The position numbers and the translations under genes are program-made. DNA of 64,000 nucleotides from contig JAFEVB010000007.1 of assembly GCA_032629725.1 (NCBI GenBank), positions 930,001 to 994,000 of the forward strand, given 5' to 3'. Numbering within the stretch: the stretch's first letter is position 1; each line of letters begins with the position of its first letter. The notes under the pieces were generated by a model that was not told where the DNA came from, searched no databases, and saw only the letters and a list, made by a program, of their open reading frames with translations. Below, one piece after another: positions 58,491-64,000 of the stretch. Source of the stretch: Gremmenia infestans (taxonomy: Eukaryota; Ascomycota; Leotiomycetes; Helotiales; Hamatocanthoscyphaceae).

Positions 58491-58676
58491 ATGCGATCCC
58501 TATTTCGAATATTAGGGACGTCTATCCACCACTTTCTGCTTATCGTTTGGATAACGTGTATTCCTGTGTTCATCATATTTATGGCAATGTCTGAATGGTG
58601 GAAGTGGCGCAGACTTGATAACCTGCTGGCAAATCTGGCCAAGGGTAGCCCCGAGGAGAGAGAGAAGCGAGGCTGA
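58491..58676 (+). CDS. Possible small single-pass membrane protein
   Basis: From the ATG at 58491 a 61-residue frame contains one clear hydrophobic helix (HHFLLIVWITCIPVFIIFMA), then a basic/aromatic and charged tail (SEWWKWRRLDNLLANLAKGS, ending EREKRG). The helix plus amphipathic tail looks protein-like. The frame is open upstream to about 58430, so a first exon may be missing. No family is recognised, and overlapping frames on both strands lower confidence. Confidence 0.3.
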   Translation: MRSLFRILGTSIHHFLLIVWITCIPVFIIFMAMSEWWKWRRLDNLLANLAKGSPEEREKRG

Positions 58677-59265
58677 GCAGAATGCTGAAGCTCCGTGGGA
58701 TCAAGATGGATGTGGCGGTGGCTGTAGATGAGAATGGGGGAAAGGGGAAGGGCCATGAAGACGAGGCATCGAGAATGGATAAGGGTTTCAAGCTGTGAGG
58801 GAAGAGGAGATTGTGACGCAGTTTTATGGCAGCCCTTAGCAAATATGGCTAGTCCTCCATGTAACCGGGCTTATTGGGACTTTAAGTAACAATCAGCCGC
58901 ATACAGCGTGACCAGTCATCAGGTTCTCTATGTGAATTTATTCCGAATCATAAGTAAAGAACACGGAGGTACTTCAATATTCATTCTTGGTTTGATTATT
59001 AACAACTTCACCTATAGTTGCGAGCTATTCCAGCTATAGATTATCTTCTGTAAACTTCCGAGAGCAATTAGCCATAGCCGACATCCCTCTGCTTGATGTG
59101 ACCATTTTACACATAAAATTTTATTGGAAAATGTTCAGGGTCGCTTGCGAATCTGTCACTACTTGTGGAACATTCTGCTAAGCATGGACTATGAAATAGC
59201 TATTGCGCAGAGGAATCTTTTTATTTGCAAAGTATTGTGACATTCTTTATGAGAGAATAGGTACA
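58677..59265. other. AT-rich spacer
   Basis: Nothing recognisable; it is the 3' flank of the KP4-like gene on the minus strand. Confidence 0.4.
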
Positions 59266-60296
59266 TTAAGTGTCGCTCAATCGCGATACACTAGTGCTGC
59301 TGTTTAATAGTAAAGCGCCAAACAAGCCTCCGCCAGAATTTAGACAATTGCTAACATAATTGACAGTCACTTCGCAACCATTAGAATAGACTTTGCTATC
59401 ACATCTGTCACAACCTCCTTCATTGAGTAAGTCCTGATAATCATGCCACATAGTATTTCCACTATAATGGCACGATGCGGGTCCTTGAACAAATACACCA
59501 CATCCAAGCTCGGTGAGCTTCTCCGCCCAGCAATTGCCGGTAGCATCGCGATCGCTACTACATAGGATGTTAGTATACAGACAGGAGTGAGAATTGATGA
59601 GTAAACGAGGTGGAGTGAACATAAGATACGTACCCAAGGGGGCCATAACTAAGATCGTCGTTGCGATGAATCGTGTTTATTGCTTCGTCACAGTCTCGAA
59701 TGAAGTTCGCTTGAGTCTTGCAAAATCCGCTGCCCTTACAGTTGTAGGTTGATGTGATGGGCAATGGCGAAGGAGACGGAGAAGGCGAAGCGGATGACGA
59801 TGACGACAGAGATGAAGGCCCAACGGTGCCAGTTTGTCCTGGGCCAGTTACAATCCCAGTGACAGTGTATGAGGCTCTTGTACCCTCTCCAGGTTGGAAT
59901 GCAACATAGTCACAGTCGACACCACATGATGGATAGTCCCGCTCGGCAAGCGCACAATTAAAAGCGTCGATGTAAACAGCGGGATCAAGCCAGCTACCGC
60001 CGATGAGTTGCCTTGACGTAATGTTGCTTGGTCTCCGAGGGAGTAAAACTGGATCGTCTAACTTAGCGCTGAAACTTGAATTGACTCCTTCGTGAGGTGT
60101 CGTGGAAGTTATGTTTAACTGATATGTATAGACGGACTTACCATCGACTGTGAAGTTTGAGACTGTGTGCCCTTTTTCGGAGATCCAGCTTGCAGCTTTC
60201 TTTTTTCGAATAAGGAAAGCACCCGTCGTAGGGTCGTCATCCCACTGAAGGTGTAATCCATCATTGAGAGGCAGTCGAAGTGCTGGAATATCTTGG
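59266..60296 (-). CDS. Secreted Cys-rich protein with C-terminal KP4-like domain (5' end unresolved)
   Basis: The last exon is 59557-59266 and the preceding one ends at 59634 with a GTACGT donor; phases agree. The upstream coding part runs to about 60296 and may contain a further intron near 60140. Reading towards the stop, there is an uncharacterised domain (LRLPLNDGLHLQWDDDPTTG and SWLDPAVYIDAFNCALAERD), then a Ser/Pro linker, then a cysteine-rich module of about 130 residues. That module's spacing, with GCDRC and a terminal CEVTVNYVSNC, resembles the KP4 killer-toxin-like fold (Pfam Kp4) found in many fungal secreted proteins. A start codon and signal peptide were not located, so the model is partial. 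KP4 assignment is by eye; activity is not implied. Confidence 0.5.
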
Positions 60297-60401
60297 TGTC
60301 TTACTATAGATTTTTACAATGTGCAGAATTTCCATTATAGCATAGCAGGAAGACATAAACAGACATTCAAGAATCACTTTACAAAATTTGGCCTTTTACT
60401 C

Positions 60402-60536
60402 CTACTTCTGCCACATTTCTTGAGATACGTGGGTTAGTGTCTTGTAAATGATACAAAACACAGTAAATGCGGCCATGACTACGGAAAAATAGACATCTCC
60501 TTCATTCCACAAATTGCAATTATCAACTTCCCGCAT
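60402..60536 (-). CDS. Possible 44-residue membrane-type frame
   Basis: ATG 60536 to TAG 60402 encodes one hydrophobic helix (VYFSVVMAAFTVFCIIYKTL) and a polar tail. It could be an isolated small gene or a misplaced exon of a minus-strand gene. An overlapping frame (60825-60523) is unsupported. Low confidence. Confidence 0.2.
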   Translation of the reverse strand: MREVDNCNLWNEGDVYFSVVMAAFTVFCIIYKTLTHVSQEMWQK

Positions 60537-60918
60537 AGCTCCTTTTTGTCCAATAAAGTACATAATTCATCGAATCTGCTATGAGAAGATGATCAATTCC
60601 TTGCGAAGCGTGTTTCGGTCCTTCTTTCACGTAGACACCCTTACTATAGCGTTCTACATGTCCTTTTAAGGTGCCACTCGGCTTGGAATATGGGAAACCA
60701 CTGCCGACGTTTCTATCCAGGAGGAGATGAGGTTGAAATAAGTAAGCGAGTGGTGCGGCTACAGTATTCTGTGATCTCACATCACTACACACACACACAC
60801 CCCTCAAGCACAACCTCAAGCTCAAGGTTCAGGGAATTACTACTTGATCTACCCGCAACCCACCAATAAAGCCATAATCGTTGGTAGAGCCCTGACTACC
60901 AGGGTCAAATAATACTAG
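60537..60918. other. Upstream region of the DUF1907 gene
   Basis: Contains a CA dinucleotide run at about 60786-60800. A minus-strand frame (60825-60523) is open but has no ATG-supported, recognisable product. Confidence 0.35.
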
Positions 60919-61833
60919 ATGGCTGGGTGGTCAGTACAGAAATTAGAGCTCGATGCTCCCTCCCTCGAAGATCTCGTTTCACCAATCTCCGCAGGTCTCT
61001 CCTCTAACTTTATGCACTCGTCCGTAGCCGTTGTTTCCTGCCCCGACCTCCGTCAAGCACCCTACAACCTCGCAGCTCCTGGCCTATGTGGAAAGCCACG
61101 AATCGCAGACATTGGCGGGCCCGCAAACCTCGCCCCAAGCCCGAAACTTGATCGCAAATACTCGTTCATCGATATGGTGGGCTTGATGGAGATGGGGCTC
61201 AGTGGGGCTGTAATTGGGGCATCTGCAGGCCCTTTCCACATTGTCGGGGTCAATTCTGAGCTCATGCCAAACTGGAGTTACGAGGAGGATGCAGTTTTGA
61301 ATCGGACGCATTATGCGAAGATCGATGAGGAGGGAGGATGTCTTTGTGAAAGACTCAATTCCGAGGATTTTGGTTTGTTGGCCAATTTATTTGGAAGTGA
61401 AGGGAGTCCGGGGAAGGTGCTCAAGATTACGGCCAAGATACGGACTGGGGATGACAACTTCACGAGCACGATACAAAAGGCTTTGAAAGCTAGGTTTAGT
61501 GATCGCGTTGTCAGTATCGGCGGGGTCTTCGTCATAAAGAAGGGCAAGGCGAATCTTCATGTCATGCCTGACTTCAGTCGCACTCCTCTGAAGTCCAGAG
61601 ATGAAGTGGAGAAATGGCTACGATACTTTGACATGTCAGCACCTCTTGTCTGTCTTTCAGTTTTCCACTCCCATGATCCGGGACTGGACCTTCGGATGGA
61701 ACATACACATTGCTTCTCTGATCACAATGAAGGGGGGCATTATCATGATGATATTACTCCTGCGGAAGTAGAATACGAAGCTTACTTCAACGTGGCGGAA
61801 GTGTTATATCGAATTGACAGACCAAAGAATTGA
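60919..61833 (+). CDS. DUF1907 / C11orf54-like ester hydrolase
   Basis: A single exon of 304 residues starting at ATG 60919. Conserved blocks match the PTD012/C11orf54 family: RIADIGGPANLAPSPKLD near the N-terminus, AGPFHIVGVNSELMPN, and the C-terminal APLVCLSVFHSHDPGLDLRM. The zinc-binding site is EHTHCFSDHNEGGHYHDD, with the HxH and downstream histidine. The human protein is a zinc metalloprotein with ester hydrolase activity in vitro. The physiological substrate is unknown. It ends YRIDRPKN as in the family. The product is probably cytosolic or nuclear. Confidence 0.9.
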   Translation: MAGWSVQKLELDAPSLEDLVSPISAGLSSNFMHSSVAVVSCPDLRQAPYNLAAPGLCGKPRIADIGGPANLAPSPKLDRKYSFIDMVGLMEMGLSGAVIGASAGPFHIVGVNSELMPNWSYEEDAVLNRTHYAKIDEEGGCLCERLNSEDFGLLANLFGSEGSPGKVLKITAKIRTGDDNFTSTIQKALKARFSDRVVSIGGVFVIKKGKANLHVMPDFSRTPLKSRDEVEKWLRYFDMSAPLVCLSVFHSHDPGLDLRMEHTHCFSDHNEGGHYHDDITPAEVEYEAYFNVAEVLYRIDRPKN

Positions 61834-62930
61834 AGAGTTCCCTGCTCCAAGCTGGAATGCGGATGTTCGAGTGACACTTACTGTTTCGCGCATGAGCTAG
61901 ATGAATTAGAATATTCATCAATCTGTCTCTAGATTATTTGCGCCCGAATTACCAACAAGTGATGCAATCTCATGGATGTGTACTTGCATCATTCGTCGAA
62001 CCTGGTCGGAAGTTTCCGCGGGGCAATATACCACAGCAGATCGCCGCTCTCGACTTAAGATCTCGAACCTACATGAACGGTCGAGTCAATAGTTTGGGCA
62101 AAGAACTCGGTAAGAATTCTGCTTCTCGTTGGCAGCTTTGAAAGGCCTAGAATGATGCTACGAACTAGATGTGGGTACTATGCGCGAGGGCTGTTTGATT
62201 ATGCTATCGCGGGTGTGGTGGAAAATAGAGATGGGAAGGTGACGGCAGATACATATTTCTGATCGGTATAATTGGAATAAGTTGGGGAAGTCGAATAGAT
62301 TTGCAAGGGGCTGATTAAATTTAGTCATAGGGAGATCGGGAAGTTGCACAATTATGGGTTAGCGAGGGGGGTATACCATCGATGGTAGTAGCGGTGTATT
62401 GACGCTTTGAGGAAGGTGGATTGCAAGAGTGACGAGATATCAAACGGAAAGTCATTTTTCTTGTGCTTAGTCTGCGTGCAAATTATCTTACATGTCTCAA
62501 AGAACCTGAAGTAAGCAGCGCAGTCTCACTACACTGGGGGTAAGTCGTATGAAATAGACCTTTGAGAACTTGGATGCATCTTGAATGCATACATCCATTT
62601 CACCTGCTTCTGCAAATTCATACCCAAACTCAATCAAAAAGGTCCCCAAATCCAGAGCCATACTTTGATAGAAATGCGGCCGCATCAGCATTCATACCGC
62701 CGCCTATTTCCTTTGGCCTGCACCGCAATTTTTCAGCTCGCAACCCCAATGCTTCATCGCAAAGATTAAGAATGCTCACCAATCACCACTACCACCACCA
62801 TCTAGGGCATGGTTCTTTTTCTCTGCTTTTGACATCTTTGTGATGTCATAATTTCTCCCACCAGCATGATTCCTCTTGAAACTTGGCCACTATTTATGTC
62901 GTTAGATTTCCCTGTCCATCCGCTGAAACC
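61834..62930. other. Convergent spacer
   Basis: About 1.1 kb between two convergent genes. Frames near 62562-62843 are open but lack features. Confidence 0.4.
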
Positions 62931-64000
62931 TCACTTCCAACTCGCCTCTTTCTTCCAATCGACTTTCTTTGCCCCTTGTTTGCATTTTGCCCTCAAAGCT
63001 TTGATATCCTCCTCACTAACACCAAGTTCTTTCCTGAAATCCCAGACCACGCCCGCTTCGTCGGCAGCCTGGACAATCTTCTCAACATTCTTGATAGCGA
63101 AGTCTACGGCATCTTTCTGGAAGAATTTGATCATGATCAAAGTGCAAATGTTGACACTTGGGGCGGCGGAGGTAGGGTTAATGAGGGAGTGTTCGTTGAG
63201 CATTTCAAGAGACGTGACCATGAGGGTGATGAAGAAGTTGAAGATATCTTTCACGCTATCGCTGTCGTCGTTCACTGAGTTGGTGTTAGTTTGAAATGAT
63301 ACTGGGGGCGGTGGGAAGAAAGAGGAGAGTTTTTACTCATTAGGCTCATGAGATCACCATAATAGAGCCAGACCACAAGTCCTTCAATGTATGCCCATTT
63401 CTTGAGAGGCGAAACGTCCTTCTTGAAGAGGATCTTGTTGAAATCCATAAGCTATACCAGGTTTCAAGTATTAGTAAACTCCCAATACAGCTGTAGGTGT
63501 TGAGACACACCAGGTTCTCCAAAACCTCCGTCATACCGTATCCAGCATAATCGTTGAAGATGTACATATCATGACAATCCGGGTCTCTCTTCTCCTGCTC
63601 AATGACGATGTGCTTGAACATATCGAACCCAGCTAATTTGATAAATTAGCATTGATTTATTTAGGCTTCAGATTGAGAATTGAGATAATGTCTCGAGGTG
63701 TGCCGTTTGAGACATATTTTTGTAGCGAGTAACGTCAAAACGTTGGCTAAGAGAGGCTGACCTTGAGTGATTGGGAAGCCCTTATCGGTTACGTCTCTTG
63801 AGGGCATCTCTTCGCCATCATTGCCATTGTTTTTATCCTTTTCTGTATCCTCGTCGCCATTTTCGTCCTCATCCTCGTCTTCATCTTCATTGTCCTCAGC
63901 CCACGCAACAGTATATATCTTGGGAAGGTCTTTTTCCAGCTAGAATTGCGTGTCAGGAAAGTGTCCAAAGCTATCGCTACAGACTTACAGAGGAAGCATC
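62931..64000 (-). CDS. 3' part of an unidentified gene, runs off the right edge
   Basis: At least four exons are visible, ending at TGA 62933-62931. The frame near the edge reads an acidic tract (63816-63900; Glu/Asp with Asn) after IYTVAWAE, then DMFKHIVIEQEKRDPDCHDM, YIFNDYAGYGMTEVLENL, DFNKILFKKDVSPLKKWAYI and a basic C-terminal part (FRKELGVSEEDIKALRAKCK). It is mostly helical with short introns, and no catalytic motif is recognised. The acidic block suggests a nuclear or chromatin-type protein, which is inference only. The 5' end lies beyond 64000. Confidence 0.55.

Overview
This window is nuclear DNA of a filamentous ascomycete (Pezizomycotina). Genes are dense and lie on both strands. 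Introns are short, mostly about 50-60 bases with GT..AG ends, and coding exons join in frame across them. The protein set is typical of fungi: Rad4, Atp25, Bbc1, Cho2, Pep7, Met8, Sec7. A Leotiomycetes origin fits the overall impression, but that is inference. There are no bacterial operons, rRNA genes, CRISPR arrays or convincing tRNAs.

Layout. 0-5.7 kb: an EamA/TMEM42-like membrane protein, a single-pass secreted/membrane protein, then the head-to-head pair TOA2 (TFIIA small subunit) and VMA16 (V-ATPase c''). 6.3-13.2 kb: a more degraded stretch with an RTC5-like gene showing frame problems, an intact MOSC-domain protein, an AT-rich island, and an F-box-type gene broken by two stop codons. 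13.6-17.6 kb: a pepsin-like aspartic protease and a cytochrome P450. 17.6-19.3 kb: AT-rich gene desert. 19.3-25.7 kb: ATP25 and BBC1, divergent. 27.6-34.3 kb: a nor-1-like short-chain reductase, an APC-family transporter, a GNAT acetyltransferase and an MDP-1-type phosphatase. 34.7-55.8 kb: a housekeeping block of RAD4-like, PEP7, MET8, NBP35, CHO2, the pyruvate dehydrogenase E2 subunit and SEC7. 55.8-64 kb: a MYND protein, a small possible membrane protein, a cysteine-rich secreted protein with a KP4-like C-terminus, a DUF1907 (C11orf54-like) hydrolase, and the 3' end of an unidentified gene that runs off the window.

The genes do not form one pathway or a biosynthetic cluster. Six pairs are divergent with short shared upstream regions: TOA2/VMA16, ATP25/BBC1, GNAT/MDP-1, PEP7/MET8, NBP35/CHO2 and E2/SEC7. 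Functional themes are membrane traffic (PEP7, SEC7, BBC1, VMA16), phospholipid synthesis (CHO2), Fe-S and siroheme cofactors (NBP35, MET8) and mitochondrial function (ATP25, E2).

Points most worth a second look are the F-box pseudogene with CpA-to-TpA-compatible stops, the one-base phase conflict in BBC1 next to a C7 run, a GC-AG intron in MET8, the KP4-like module on a larger secreted protein, a threefold aromatic/acidic repeat in the Rad4-like tail, and a possible N-terminally extended NBP35 product. I did not find a clear undescribed multi-gene system.
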